Origin: Bacillus sp. RO1
GTDB lineage: Bacteria; Bacillota; Bacilli; Bacillales; Bacillaceae_I
Length of the DNA stretch: 64,000 nucleotides
Direction: 5' to 3'
Assembly: GCF_012524115.1 (NCBI RefSeq)
Contig: NZ_JAAZWB010000088.1
Coordinates: forward strand, 1 to 64,000
The position numbers were made by a program, and so were the translations under genes. Shown here one piece after another: positions 1 to 6,860 of the stretch. The notes beneath the pieces were generated by a model. It ran no database searches. It had not been told where the DNA came from and saw only the letters and a program-made list of their open reading frames with translations. The number at the start of each line of letters is the position of its first letter. Position 1 is the stretch's first letter.

Positions 1-278
1 ATACAGCAAAGATGACTCATAGTATGTCCCGAGTTGGACGATGTATTGATAATGGTCCAATAGAATCATTTTGGGGGACATTGAAATGCGAGAAGTATTA
101 TTTGGAGAAATATGAAACGTTTGAGGACCTAAAAGACGCGATTGATGAGTACATTCATTTTTATAATCATGACCGCTACCAACAACGATTAAACGGCCTT
201 AGCCCTTTAGAATACAGGGCTAAGACAGCTTAGTCTTGTTTTATTATTTCAAGTGTCTACTTGACAGGGGGCAGTTCA
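1..278 (+). mobile_element. Right end of an IS3-family (IS150-like) insertion sequence
   Basis: The window opens inside an insertion sequence. A transposase C-terminus (to 233) is followed by a short non-coding tail ending in a typical IS3-family right terminal repeat, with the run acttgacagggggcagttca at 259-278. The left part lies outside the window, so neither completeness nor a target-site duplication can be judged. Confidence 0.8.
3..233 (+). CDS. IS3-family transposase OrfB, C-terminal part (5' truncated by window edge)
   Basis: The frame is open from the first complete codon at 3 and stops at 233, so this is the C-terminal 76 residues of a longer protein. It carries the last part of the DDE integrase core: the run DNGPIESFWGTLKCE contains the catalytic glutamate, and the tail YNHDRYQQRLNGLSPLEYR is the usual IS150/IS3 OrfB ending. 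The enzyme catalyses copy-out/paste-in transposition. The internal ATG at 12 is not the real start. Whether the element is intact cannot be seen. Confidence 0.88.
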   Translation, partial: TAKMTHSMSRVGRCIDNGPIESFWGTLKCEKYYLEKYETFEDLKDAIDEYIHFYNHDRYQQRLNGLSPLEYRAKTA

Positions 279-285
279 TACCGGC

Positions 286-331
286 GATGAAGACCTCTCT
301 ACTCCTTTTCCTTTTCACTTAGGTCTTCATC
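286..331. repeat. 11-bp inverted repeat just outside the IS end
   Basis: Perfect arms gatgaagacct (286-296) and aggtcttcatc (321-331) enclose a pyrimidine-rich 24-nt loop immediately beyond the IS terminus. There is no T tract on either side. It may be the remnant of a terminator or leader of the gene interrupted or flanked by the IS. Confidence 0.5.
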
Positions 332-363
332 CCTACGAATCATTTCATAATTTATAATTTCTT

Positions 364-404
364 AAAAAAACACAAAAAAGCATCACTCGCATTACTCGAG
401 TGAT
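364..404 (-). terminator. Rho-independent terminator of the YjcZ-type gene
   Basis: Arms atcactcg (382-389) and cgagtgat (397-404) form a perfect 8-bp stem with a 7-nt loop. On the minus strand the stem is followed by two T-rich runs (the A runs at 364-379). It lies just past the stop of the gene ending at 421. Confidence 0.8.
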
Positions 405-420
405 ACTCCTTGAACTTATC

Positions 421-570
421 TTATTTGCAATAGCAAGCTCCAACAATGATTAACAAAATGAATAGAACTACGATTAAAACGAATGTATTTCCACAGCCGT
501 ATGCCGGGGCAACTTGAGATGGATAGCCGCATGGTCCACAAGTGTAGTAACAGTAATCGTGCATGGTCAT
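421..570 (-). CDS. YjcZ-family small hydrophobic protein
   Basis: A 49-residue protein starting at an ATG preceded by an AACAGGAGTG ribosome binding site. The N-terminal half is rich in Cys, Tyr and Gly (MTMHDYCYYTCGPCGYPS). The C-terminal half is a single membrane segment with the run FVLIVVLFILLIIVGACYC, the hallmark of the YjcZ/YhzC-type mini-proteins of Bacilli, several of which are made in sporulating cells. Two relatives lie at 12169-12432. The molecular function of the family is not established. Confidence 0.85.
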   Translation of the reverse strand: MTMHDYCYYTCGPCGYPSQVAPAYGCGNTFVLIVVLFILLIIVGACYCK

Positions 571-651
571 CACTCCTGTTTAATATTTACACTTCTACAC
601 TATGAAATAGGTGGCTGTCCTGTATGTGCATATGCCCATTTTTCGAAAAAT

Positions 652-2151
652 CTATTTATGTTTCTCCATTTTATCAATGATTTTAACGATGCTTTTTAAT
701 GTCTCATCTATATGCGTGTTATCCTCGGTAACTTGTTCGACTGTCGCGCTAATTTCCTCTAGACCAGCAGTCGCTTCTTCCATCAATGCTGCAAATTCAC
801 TCGTATAAGAATCTGTTGTAGCTGTTTTTTCTTTTACAGTGCTTGCAAAATCCCGGAAGTGTTGGGCGTCCGTTAATAATGCTTTCAAGGTTTCGCTTAT
901 TTGCTGGAAGGATTGATTAACCTGATTTGTTGCTTCAAGGTTCTTACTCATTTTTGCTATGTTGAGTTGCAACTGTTTCAACACCTCTTCTTTTGTATGG
1001 TGTAGAGAGGAAAGGTTGTCTGTAATTTCTTTTGTAGTCTCGCCAGTTGACGTTGCAAGCTTACGAATTTCCTCCGCTACCACCGCAAACCCTCTACCAG
1101 CTTCCCCTGCTCTAGCCGCTTCAATAGATGCATTTAGAGCCAGTAAGTTTGTCTGATCCGTAATGTTTTTTATGTGTTGTGTCAGCATATTCGTTTCATC
1201 AATTTTTTCCGTGAGGACCTGGAATATAGCGTCCATTTCCGCAACATCTTGTGAAAAACTTTTCATGTTCTCTTGAAGTTCTACTGCCATCACTTTCCCT
1301 TGATCTGCAGTGGTTTTTGTTGTATTGGTTGTTTGATATAAACTATTTGATTTATCTACAACATTGTCCATCAAGGTGGATACATCATTCGTCTGTTCCG
1401 CTATGCCACCAATTTGGTCTGCTTGTTTTGAACTTCCCACAGAAAGCTCCTGTATCGTTAAAGACACCTCTTTTTGCGATTGAATATTCATGTTCAAGCG
1501 CTCATGGACTTTATTGACTTGCTCAATTAACGTCATGGCATCTCGCTCAAAAGCTTCCTGCTTCTTTTGACGCACTTCACTTGCAGCTTGCATCGAGTCT
1601 ACAATTCCTTCGAACTGAGCAAATAGTTTCTTCCCTATTTTCACTTGAACAAATGTAATGACAAATAACAGAAAAAATAACAGCACGATATTTCCTAATT
1701 GTCCGTCTGTCATCAGGTTGCCGTTTAGAAATGACCAAAGAGAGTAAGAAAATAAAACTAAACTACCAATCCCTCCAACAATAAAAACATTTCTATTAAA
1801 GTAAACGGTTGCAAGCATCAACACAAAAAAAGGTAGAATAAATCCTGATAAAGATGCTCCACGGCTTACCAAAATGATAAAAAATACGGTGAAAGTTACG
1901 CCTACTGTAAAGTATGGCACTAAGTAGTGAAACCACTTATTCCATCTGGTCAAAATTAATAAGATTACCCCTAAGCATAAGGCAACAAATAAGGTCACAG
2001 TTATCACTGTTGCCGCTGGTACAAACACATTCACAAGAAGTCCTGCACCGTAAGAGATAAAAATCACGAAAAACATAAGCTTATTCTTGTTGATCAAGTC
2101 TTGAAACTTTAATTCTTTTACACTTACCGCTGACATTGCATAATCCCCCAC
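652..2151 (-). CDS. Methyl-accepting chemotaxis protein with six N-terminal membrane helices
   Basis: A 499-residue chemoreceptor. Residues about 25-170 form six hydrophobic helices with very short loops, so there is no extracytoplasmic ligand-binding domain. Residues about 190-499 are the cytoplasmic coiled-coil signalling domain, with the conserved hairpin tip around [20 protein letters not shown], which contacts CheW and CheA. No HAMP domain is evident. The start is a GTG with AAGGA seven bases upstream; an in-frame ATG at 2136 is less well placed. The unusual membrane module suggests that it senses a membrane-linked signal rather than a soluble ligand (inference). It is a single-gene unit. 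Confidence 0.93.
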   Translation of the reverse strand: MGDYAMSAVSVKELKFQDLINKNKLMFFVIFISYGAGLLVNVFVPAATVITVTLFVALCLGVILLILTRWNKWFHYLVPYFTVGVTFTVFFIILVSRGASLSGFILPFFVLMLATVYFNRNVFIVGGIGSLVLFSYSLWSFLNGNLMTDGQLGNIVLLFFLLFVITFVQVKIGKKLFAQFEGIVDSMQAASEVRQKKQEAFERDAMTLIEQVNKVHERLNMNIQSQKEVSLTIQELSVGSSKQADQIGGIAEQTNDVSTLMDNVVDKSNSLYQTTNTTKTTADQGKVMAVELQENMKSFSQDVAEMDAIFQVLTEKIDETNMLTQHIKNITDQTNLLALNASIEAARAGEAGRGFAVVAEEIRKLATSTGETTKEITDNLSSLHHTKEEVLKQLQLNIAKMSKNLEATNQVNQSFQQISETLKALLTDAQHFRDFASTVKEKTATTDSYTSEFAALMEEATAGLEEISATVEQVTEDNTHIDETLKSIVKIIDKMEKHK

Positions 2152-2334
2152 TCCATCTTCCTTTGTTGCTTTTGTTTCTTTTATAATTATTAATTCTTCA
2201 TGTTCCTTCTGTTATCCTGCAATAATTCTGTTATTTTGTTGAATTTTGACAGAATAAACAAGCAAGCATTGCCCGTCACTTTATCTATAACTTAAGTTAT
2301 CTGTTAGATCTGCGTGATCTGCGTGACTCTTTAG

Positions 2335-2396
2335 GCAAGTGGTTGCGATGTCTCAATATTGCCTCTACTCTCTCCATAGGAGTCTCCGCCATTTGC
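2335..2396. repeat. Decayed remnant of the GTTGAT...ATCAAC intergenic repeat
   Basis: The run ctctccataggagtctccg, followed by ccatttgct, matches the distal part of the repeat copy at 35050-35169 (ctccctcaggagtcttcgcc, then ttttgct) with several substitutions. An upstream gcgatgtctcaa resembles the ggggtctcaa block. The ends are eroded. Confidence 0.5.
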
Positions 2397-2462
2397 TATC
2401 CTATTTTTAAAACACTTAGATTTTTTCAATTATAATCATCAATTGAAAAAAGAACTTCAAAT

Positions 2463-2498
2463 AAAAAAACATAGGGAGATTTAGTCTTCCTATGTTTT
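2463..2498. terminator. Bidirectional-looking terminator hairpin
   Basis: Perfect arms aaaacatagg (2466-2475) and cctatgtttt (2489-2498). A runs on the left and T on the right make it usable from both strands. It most directly serves the small gene ending at 2507 on the minus strand. Confidence 0.7.
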
Positions 2499-2506
2499 CA
2501 TCCATA

Positions 2507-2656
2507 TTATTTATCTGTTTGTTTTTGCTTCTTTTTCAAATATTCCGCACGTATTTTTTCAAGTTGCTGCTTTTTATCAAATTTAGCAGGTGCCTGTTTT
2601 TCATGAAACTTTGCCACGGCTACCTTACCTTTGTTATCTAATTGATATTTCCCCAC
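2507..2656 (-). CDS. Small basic conserved hypothetical protein
   Basis: A 49-residue, highly charged soluble protein (begins GKYQLDNKGKVAVAKFHEKQ, ends in a Lys/Gln-rich helix). The start is GTG, with AGGTGAG four bases upstream; the gene ends at a clear terminator. The composition suggests one basic amphipathic helix. I recognise it only as the kind of short conserved protein common in Bacillaceae; no function can be assigned. The good ribosome binding site, terminator and protein-like composition support it as real. Confidence 0.65.
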   Translation of the reverse strand: MGKYQLDNKGKVAVAKFHEKQAPAKFDKKQQLEKIRAEYLKKKQKQTDK

Positions 2657-2766
2657 TTTGCTCACCTACTTTTTATGTTTTAAAGAGAATCTATTCAACA
2701 AATATAATATACCTTATTTTACTGAAGTAAACCGCATTTTTATCCATGGAAGGATGATATTGCCTA

Positions 2767-2829
2767 GTTGATTTCCATTCCAGGCGGGAAGACGCCCAGG
2801 CATGCGAAGCGCCTGGAACGGAAATCAAC
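2767..2829. repeat. Minimal palindromic copy of the GTTGAT...ATCAAC repeat
   Basis: A 63-bp element whose two ends are near-perfect reverse complements: gttgatttccattccaggcg at the left and cgcctggaacggaaatcaac at the right (one mismatch in 20). It matches the outer ends of the longer copies at 35050-35169 and 41710-41833 but lacks their middle, so it can fold into one long hairpin. Confidence 0.8.
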
Positions 2830-2852
2830 GGTGTTTTATACTTTCTAATTCA

Positions 2853-2882
2853 AGAAAAACGGAGTGTGATTTACACTCCGTT
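2853..2882 (-). terminator. Terminator of msrAB
   Basis: Arms aacggagtgt (2858-2867) and acactccgtt (2873-2882) form a 10-bp stem with a 5-nt loop. On the minus strand it is followed by TTTTTC. It lies 10 bases past the msrAB stop. Confidence 0.85.
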
Positions 2883-2892
2883 CAATGAATGA

Positions 2893-3849
2893 TTATAAAA
2901 ACAACTTTTTATATTCTCCGTATCCCTCTTTTTCTAGTTGACTCACCGGGATAAAGCGAAGGGCAGCGGAGTTGATGCAGTACCTTAATCCGCCCTTGTC
3001 TACAGGACCGTCTTCGAACACGTGACCTAAATGGGAATCTCCTTCTTTGCTTCTTACCTCAGTCCTTACCATTCTGTGACTTACATCCATCTCTTCCTTT
3101 ACTTGTTCTTTGTTTATCGGCTTAGTAAAGCTTGGCCAACCGCAACCCGCATCATATTTATCAAGAGAAGAGAATAAAGGTTCACCAGAAACTATGTCTA
3201 CGTAGATTCCTTCTTCTGTATGATTCCAGAACTCATTTTTGAAAGGTGGTTCTGTACCGTTATTTTGTGTAACCTCATACTGCATTGGTGTCAGCTTCTT
3301 TTTCAAGTCTGCATTGTTTTCTTTTTTCCAATGTTCTTTAATAAATGCCGCCCTCCCAGATCCTGCTTGATACATCTTGTAGCGGAAAGGATTTTTCTTG
3401 TAATAATCTTGGTGATACTCTTCCGCTGCATAGAATGGCTTGGCAGGAAGTATTTCTGTTACGATTGGATCTTTAAATCTTCCACTTTCGTTTAAAGCCT
3501 GCTTAGATTTTTCAGCGAGCAGCCTTTGTTCATCTGTATGATAAAAAATGGCGGTACGATACGAATCTCCCCGGTCATGGAATTGTCCGCCAGCATCTGT
3601 GGGATCAATTTGGCTCCAAAAAACGTCTAGTAATTTTTCATACATGAATATTTCAGGATTGAACGTAATTTGTACTGCTTCATAATGGCCTGTCGTCTCC
3701 GAACAAACTTCTTTATAAGTTGGGTTTTCTTTATGTCCTCCTGTATAGCCTGAAACTACTTCTTCTATACCGTCTTGTTCGTCGAAAGGTTTAACCATGC
3801 ACCAGAAGCAACCTCCCGCAAACGTTGCTTTCTCTAAATTGTTCATCAT
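2893..3849 (-). CDS. msrAB: Fused peptide methionine sulfoxide reductase MsrA-MsrB
   Basis: A 318-residue bifunctional enzyme that repairs both methionine-S-sulfoxide (MsrA) and methionine-R-sulfoxide (MsrB) with thioredoxin as reductant. The MsrA domain (about 5-165) has the catalytic GGCFWCM motif with Cys14. The MsrB domain (about 187-305) has [14 protein letters not shown] and the catalytic Cys at about 291 in [11 protein letters not shown]. In many Bacilli the two activities are separate adjacent genes, so this is a genuine A-B fusion. The zinc-binding CxxC pairs of some MsrB proteins are not apparent. The ATG start has AAAGGTGGG upstream. It is a monocistronic unit with its own terminator. 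Confidence 0.96.
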   Translation of the reverse strand: MMNNLEKATFAGGCFWCMVKPFDEQDGIEEVVSGYTGGHKENPTYKEVCSETTGHYEAVQITFNPEIFMYEKLLDVFWSQIDPTDAGGQFHDRGDSYRTAIFYHTDEQRLLAEKSKQALNESGRFKDPIVTEILPAKPFYAAEEYHQDYYKKNPFRYKMYQAGSGRAAFIKEHWKKENNADLKKKLTPMQYEVTQNNGTEPPFKNEFWNHTEEGIYVDIVSGEPLFSSLDKYDAGCGWPSFTKPINKEQVKEEMDVSHRMVRTEVRSKEGDSHLGHVFEDGPVDKGGLRYCINSAALRFIPVSQLEKEGYGEYKKLFL

Positions 3850-3927
3850 ATATACCCACCTTTTTATAGAATATATTTACGTGAATTATAGCAATATCAA
3901 AGAGGATTTCCTAATGGTATGCTCGTA

Positions 3928-3955
3928 TTACAGAAAGATAATAGTATGGTAAAAT
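3928..3955 (+). promoter_or_regulatory. Possible sigma-A promoter of the CobW-like gene
   Basis: TTACAG (3928-3933) and TAAAAT (3950-3955) separated by 16 bp, 30 bases before the start codon. The -35 matches only partly. No Zur-type box was recognised nearby. Confidence 0.4.
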
Positions 3956-3985
3956 GAAGGGTACATATATCAGGAGGTTCAATTT

Positions 3986-4912
3986 ATGAGCAAAAAAGTG
4001 GAAGTTTATATATTAGCTGGGTTTCTTGGAAGCGGGAAGACTACTCTTTTAACCCAAATGCTGCAACAGGAACAAGCAGAAAAAAGGAAAGTGGCGGTGG
4101 TCATGAACGAGCTTGGCAAAGTCTCCATTGACTCTGATTCCATACCTGATGAAACGCCACTATCTGAACTATTTGATGGCTGTATTTGTTGTACCATTCA
4201 AGAGAAATTGGAATCAACTATGCAAGGGCTATTACTTGATAAAGATTTGGTTGCCATTTACATAGAGACGACAGGTGCAGCACATCCAATAGAAGTGCTT
4301 GACACTGTTCTTTCTCCGATATTTGCGAACAAGTTTTCTGAAGCTCGGATCATTACACTTTTAGATGTTTTACGTTGGAAAGATCGTGACAAATTATCTA
4401 TTCAAGTAAAACAGTTGATAAGAGAACAAGTAAAGCATGCAGATATGCTTATTTTAAACAAGACCGATTTAGTAAGTGAAGCTGAGGTTTCTAGCATTTT
4501 GTTTGAATTGCAATCAATAAATCCGCATTCTTCCACCCTTTTGACCACCTATGCTAAAATTCCGGAAAACAGCTGGAAGAGAACGAAACAGCTAGAAAAA
4601 GGGAGTCATTCTAGTGCACATGTTAAAGAGTCCCTTCACTTGAAGACCTTTGTCTATCAATTTACCTCTAAAATTGATTTGGATGAGTTTGAAGACTGGC
4701 TTAGAAATCTACCTGACTCCGTTTACCGTATTAAAGGGTATCTTTCTTTCGAGCATTCAAACAATATTTATTTGTTTCAGTATTCTTACGGTACTCCCCT
4801 GTATTTAAAAGAATTGGTTAAAGTCCCGTTGAATCTTGTCATTATTGGAGAAGACTTGGATGTAGAGTTACTAACAGAACAATTACAATCTTTAGAAAAA
4901 AACAAACAATAA
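3986..4912 (+). CDS. CobW/COG0523-family GTP-binding metallochaperone
   Basis: A 308-residue P-loop GTPase. Walker A GFLGSGKTT lies at residues 12-20, the family's metal-binding CxCC motif (DGCICCT) at about 66-69, a switch-like ETTGAAHP near 91-98, and the guanine-specificity motif NKTD at about 158-161. The C-terminal CobW domain is about residues 220-305. Members use GTP to deliver or insert metal ions, commonly zinc or cobalt. The ATG has AGGAGG eight bases upstream. It stands alone between its own promoter and a strong terminator, so context does not reveal the metal or the client protein. It is shorter than the zinc-stress ZagA/YciC type. Confidence 0.92.
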   Translation: MSKKVEVYILAGFLGSGKTTLLTQMLQQEQAEKRKVAVVMNELGKVSIDSDSIPDETPLSELFDGCICCTIQEKLESTMQGLLLDKDLVAIYIETTGAAHPIEVLDTVLSPIFANKFSEARIITLLDVLRWKDRDKLSIQVKQLIREQVKHADMLILNKTDLVSEAEVSSILFELQSINPHSSTLLTTYAKIPENSWKRTKQLEKGSHSSAHVKESLHLKTFVYQFTSKIDLDEFEDWLRNLPDSVYRIKGYLSFEHSNNIYLFQYSYGTPLYLKELVKVPLNLVIIGEDLDVELLTEQLQSLEKNKQ

Positions 4913-4917
4913 TCGAT

Positions 4918-4960
4918 AGTGCTGTGCAAATCATGTGGATTTGCACAGCACTTTTCATTT
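4918..4960 (+). terminator. Terminator of the CobW-like gene
   Basis: A 15-bp perfect stem, agtgctgtgcaaatc paired with gatttgcacagcact, with loop atgtg, followed by TTTTCATTTTTATT. It is a very strong intrinsic terminator. Confidence 0.9.
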
Positions 4961-5041
4961 TTATTCATTCATGAATGGCCTCAACTTGAATATGTTGATT
5001 AGTAATGAGGATTATACTGTTTTGGTGAAAAGAGGGATGAC

Positions 5042-5887
5042 ATGATTGTCATAAACGGGGAATCAATTACAGAAAGTACTCTTCCTAATCTAGAAGATCT
5101 TGAAAAGACAATTTTCCAACGCTTACTTAATGATTCACAGGTATATTCTTATGATTCTATGGAGGAATTAAGATTTGAGATTGCGTTAAGGAATAACATA
5201 GTGGCAAGTGCTGCATTAATGTCACAAGGAGAAGCACGCTTTGAAACGTTTGCCGGTTCACAAGGCAATCCTGCTTATTGGAATATAACAGAGACTGGCG
5301 GCTTTTTAATACGTGATGATGTCAATCCATCAGATGCTATAACTGATATTTTTGAAAACAGTCAATTTTATGCGTATGAGTGCGCAACTGCCATCCTTAT
5401 TCTGTATTATCACGCCATATTAAATACAATTGGACCTAAACTTTTTAATGAGTTCTTTCAAGATTTATTACTTTATAGCTGGCATTTTGATTCAGATCTT
5501 GTCATGCAGTCCGTCTACACTTACTATACCATTCCAGGTGATGTTGTTTACTTTAAAAACCCTGATTTCAACCCATTGACCTATTGGTGGAGAGGTGAAA
5601 ATGCCGTAGTGATGGGTGACGATTTGTATTTTGGGCACGGACTTGGAATAAAAGATGCAGCGTATATCATCGAGTTTTTGAATGGAACGAGAAAACCAGA
5701 CGCTACTAAGCCAGCTTATCTAAGTGATTACGTTGCCCGTCCATCTTTTACACATCTGGCAAAGCTATTTTCCTCACAAAACAGACGAACCAAACATCAA
5801 CATCCAGTCATTATCCATCGTAAGAATTCCATTTCACTCGATCGGTATTTGTTCTACTTGTATCGATCATACCTTCCTAATCAATAA
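5042..5887 (+). CDS. tgl: Spore coat protein-glutamine gamma-glutamyltransferase (transglutaminase) Tgl
   Basis: A 281-residue enzyme that forms epsilon-(gamma-glutamyl)lysine cross-links between coat proteins late in sporulation. It aligns along its length with Bacillus subtilis Tgl (245 residues as I recall it): the catalytic cysteine is Cys114 in FYAYECATAI, followed by the conserved WWRGENAVVMGDD and FGHGLGI blocks that contain the Asp and His region. A basic C-terminal extension of about 35 residues, rich in Arg, His and Lys, is not in the subtilis protein. The ATG start has AGAGGG upstream. It is monocistronic; a sigma-K promoter would be expected but none was clearly seen. Confidence 0.93.
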   Translation: MIVINGESITESTLPNLEDLEKTIFQRLLNDSQVYSYDSMEELRFEIALRNNIVASAALMSQGEARFETFAGSQGNPAYWNITETGGFLIRDDVNPSDAITDIFENSQFYAYECATAILILYYHAILNTIGPKLFNEFFQDLLLYSWHFDSDLVMQSVYTYYTIPGDVVYFKNPDFNPLTYWWRGENAVVMGDDLYFGHGLGIKDAAYIIEFLNGTRKPDATKPAYLSDYVARPSFTHLAKLFSSQNRRTKHQHPVIIHRKNSISLDRYLFYLYRSYLPNQ

Positions 5888-5920
5888 AGGCCAGCTCCGA
5901 CCTCGGAGCCAGCCTTCTTT
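5888..5920 (+). terminator. Terminator of tgl
   Basis: A GC-rich inverted repeat (agctccga...tcggagc, with outer ggc/gcc pairs) directly after the stop, followed by TTCTTTCATTT. It could also serve the convergent small gene ending at 5920. Confidence 0.6.
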
Positions 5921-6069
5921 CATTTGGAATTTTGGACAAGCCTTAATATTTCCAAAGCACGGTCGCCTTCTTTCCTAAGAAGCTCCTCCCATATTTGGTC
6001 TCGTCGGCAATCTAATTTAATAATATCGTAAGCAAGTTTATATGAATCAGTATTTTGATACCCCTGCAC
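5920..6069 (-). CDS. Small conserved hypothetical protein downstream of the FbpA-like gene
   Basis: A 49-residue acidic/basic soluble protein (QGYQNTDSYKLAYDIIKLD ... EILRLVQNSK), predicted to be mostly helical. It starts at GTG with an excellent GGGAGGAGAT site six to eight bases upstream, lying inside the end of the preceding gene, so the two genes overlap by 23 bp and are probably translated in tandem. No catalytic motif is seen. In B. subtilis, fbpA is followed by another small gene that helps the FsrA iron-sparing response, but similarity to that protein could not be established here. Confidence 0.6.
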   Translation of the reverse strand: MQGYQNTDSYKLAYDIIKLDCRRDQIWEELLRKEGDRALEILRLVQNSK

Positions 6070-6232
6070 CTTTATCTCCTCCCTTTTTAATTAAGTTTGT
6101 ATATTCCTTTTTCAATTCACTTAATGTGTAGGTGGAAAGAACACTATGATTCATGAAAAAACCCGCATTAACAAGTTTGGTAATATAATACTCTTTTGCA
6201 TCACTAATAGCCTTTTCTAAAATTTTTGCCAT
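6047..6232 (-). CDS. FbpA-like (Fur-regulated basic protein A family) small protein
   Basis: A 61-residue protein (MAKILEKAISDAKEYY ... LSELKKEYTNLIKK) with the Tyr-rich helix, TLSELKKEY core and basic tail of the FbpA family, small proteins that in B. subtilis assist the FsrA small RNA when iron is scarce. The chosen ATG at 6232 has GAGAGG eight bases upstream; the GTG at 6241 in the same frame has no proper site. No convincing Fur box (TGATAAT-type 7-1-7 repeat) was found upstream, so iron control is not shown. It is divergent from tnrA. Confidence 0.6.
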   Translation of the reverse strand: MAKILEKAISDAKEYYITKLVNAGFFMNHSVLSTYTLSELKKEYTNLIKKGGDKGAGVSKY

Positions 6233-6333
6233 TCCACTCACCTCTCTTTCTTTCAGTTTAGTAAATCAGTAGTGGAAATACTTTATTTTTGTAAGGAGTT
6301 ATCACATGGAAATTACAATAAACTTCATTTAAC

Positions 6334-6350
6334 TGTAAGGTTTTCTTACA
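6334..6350 (+). promoter_or_regulatory. TnrA/GlnR binding box upstream of tnrA
   Basis: The 17-bp palindrome TGTAAGGTTTTCTTACA is a perfect match to TGTNA-N7-TNACA. It is centred about 50 bp before the transcription start expected from the TATAAT at 6381-6386, the spacing from which TnrA activates promoters, so positive autoregulation during nitrogen limitation is likely. The box lies in the divergent region and might also influence the FbpA-like gene. Confidence 0.88.
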
Positions 6351-6380
6351 AACGTACAGGAATTAATAAAAGAAATGTAC

Positions 6381-6386
6381 TATAAT
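6381..6386 (+). promoter_or_regulatory. Probable -10 box of tnrA
   Basis: A consensus TATAAT, 35 bp before the tnrA start. The hexamer 17 bp further upstream (AGGAAT) is a poor -35, as expected for an activator-dependent promoter with the TnrA box just upstream. Confidence 0.7.
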
Positions 6387-6421
6387 AACAGTAAGAGCTC
6401 TAGAATAGGATGTGAATTGCT

Positions 6422-6745
6422 ATGACACAAGAGGATCCATCTTTGAAAGAGAGAAAAGTCATTTCAATCGGCACGGTTCGTGATCTTACAGGTTTATCAG
6501 AAAGACAGATTAGATATTACGAGGAAAGAAAATTGATCTTCCCTGCCAGATCAGGTTCTGGCATACGCAAATATTCCTTCTCTGATGTAGAACGTCTGAT
6601 GGAAATCGCCAATCAGATGGAAGAAGGTGTCCAGACTCATGAAATAAGAAGAGAGTGGAAAAAGAAAGAAAAAGAAAATGAGAATTGGAAAAAGCAAATG
6701 TTAAAGGGACAAATTCAGGCACATTTTAAACAAAATAGAAACTAA
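6422..6745 (+). CDS. tnrA: Nitrogen transcription regulator TnrA (MerR family)
   Basis: A 107-residue MerR-family regulator of nitrogen metabolism. The N-terminal winged helix-turn-helix (about 15-75) contains the near-invariant [20 protein letters not shown]. The C-terminal tail [18 protein letters not shown] corresponds to the segment by which TnrA binds feedback-inhibited glutamine synthetase, and it distinguishes TnrA from the longer GlnR. Length is close to B. subtilis TnrA (110). The site AGGATGTG precedes the ATG. A TnrA box at 6334-6350 indicates autoactivation. No glutamine synthetase gene is adjacent. Confidence 0.93.
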   Translation: MTQEDPSLKERKVISIGTVRDLTGLSERQIRYYEERKLIFPARSGSGIRKYSFSDVERLMEIANQMEEGVQTHEIRREWKKKEKENENWKKQMLKGQIQAHFKQNRN

Positions 6746-6782
6746 GCATGATTATCTCTCTAGAGGAAATCATGCTTTTTTC
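6745..6782 (+). terminator. Terminator of tnrA
   Basis: Arms agcatgatt and aatcatgct with extra inner pairs, followed by TTTTTTC, starting at the stop codon. Confidence 0.88.
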
Positions 6783-6800
6783 TGTAGCTGAATTTAATCT

Positions 6801-6819
6801 TAACCAAAATGTTTGGTTA
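6801..6819. promoter_or_regulatory. Perfect 8-bp inverted repeat upstream of lytS, possible operator
   Basis: TAACCAAA-ATG-TTTGGTTA, a perfect palindrome with a 3-bp centre, 42 bp before the lytS start. It has no T tract and is too short to be the tnrA terminator. It looks like a dimer binding site; the binding protein is unknown. Confidence 0.45.
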
Positions 6820-6860
6820 TGCTACCATTAGCACATCAGGATTTAAGTGGAGCGTGAAGT

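Larger units (their letters stand above)
2152..2506. other. Gene-free stretch with a decayed intergenic repeat
   Basis: No credible gene or RNA is visible. The stretch is AT-rich, contains one degraded copy of the GTTGAT-type repeat family at about 2335-2396, and ends with the terminator at 2463-2498. The promoter of the chemoreceptor should lie near 2160-2230, but no convincing -35/-10 pair was found. Confidence 0.5.

Noticed and set aside
3850-3985. Zur operator upstream of the CobW-like gene
   Set aside because: No AAATCGTAAT-N-ATTACGATTT-like palindrome is visible in the promoter region.
6242-6330. Fur box upstream of the FbpA-like gene
   Set aside because: Only partial matches such as TGATAACTCC exist; no TGATAAT-N-ATTATCA type repeat was found.
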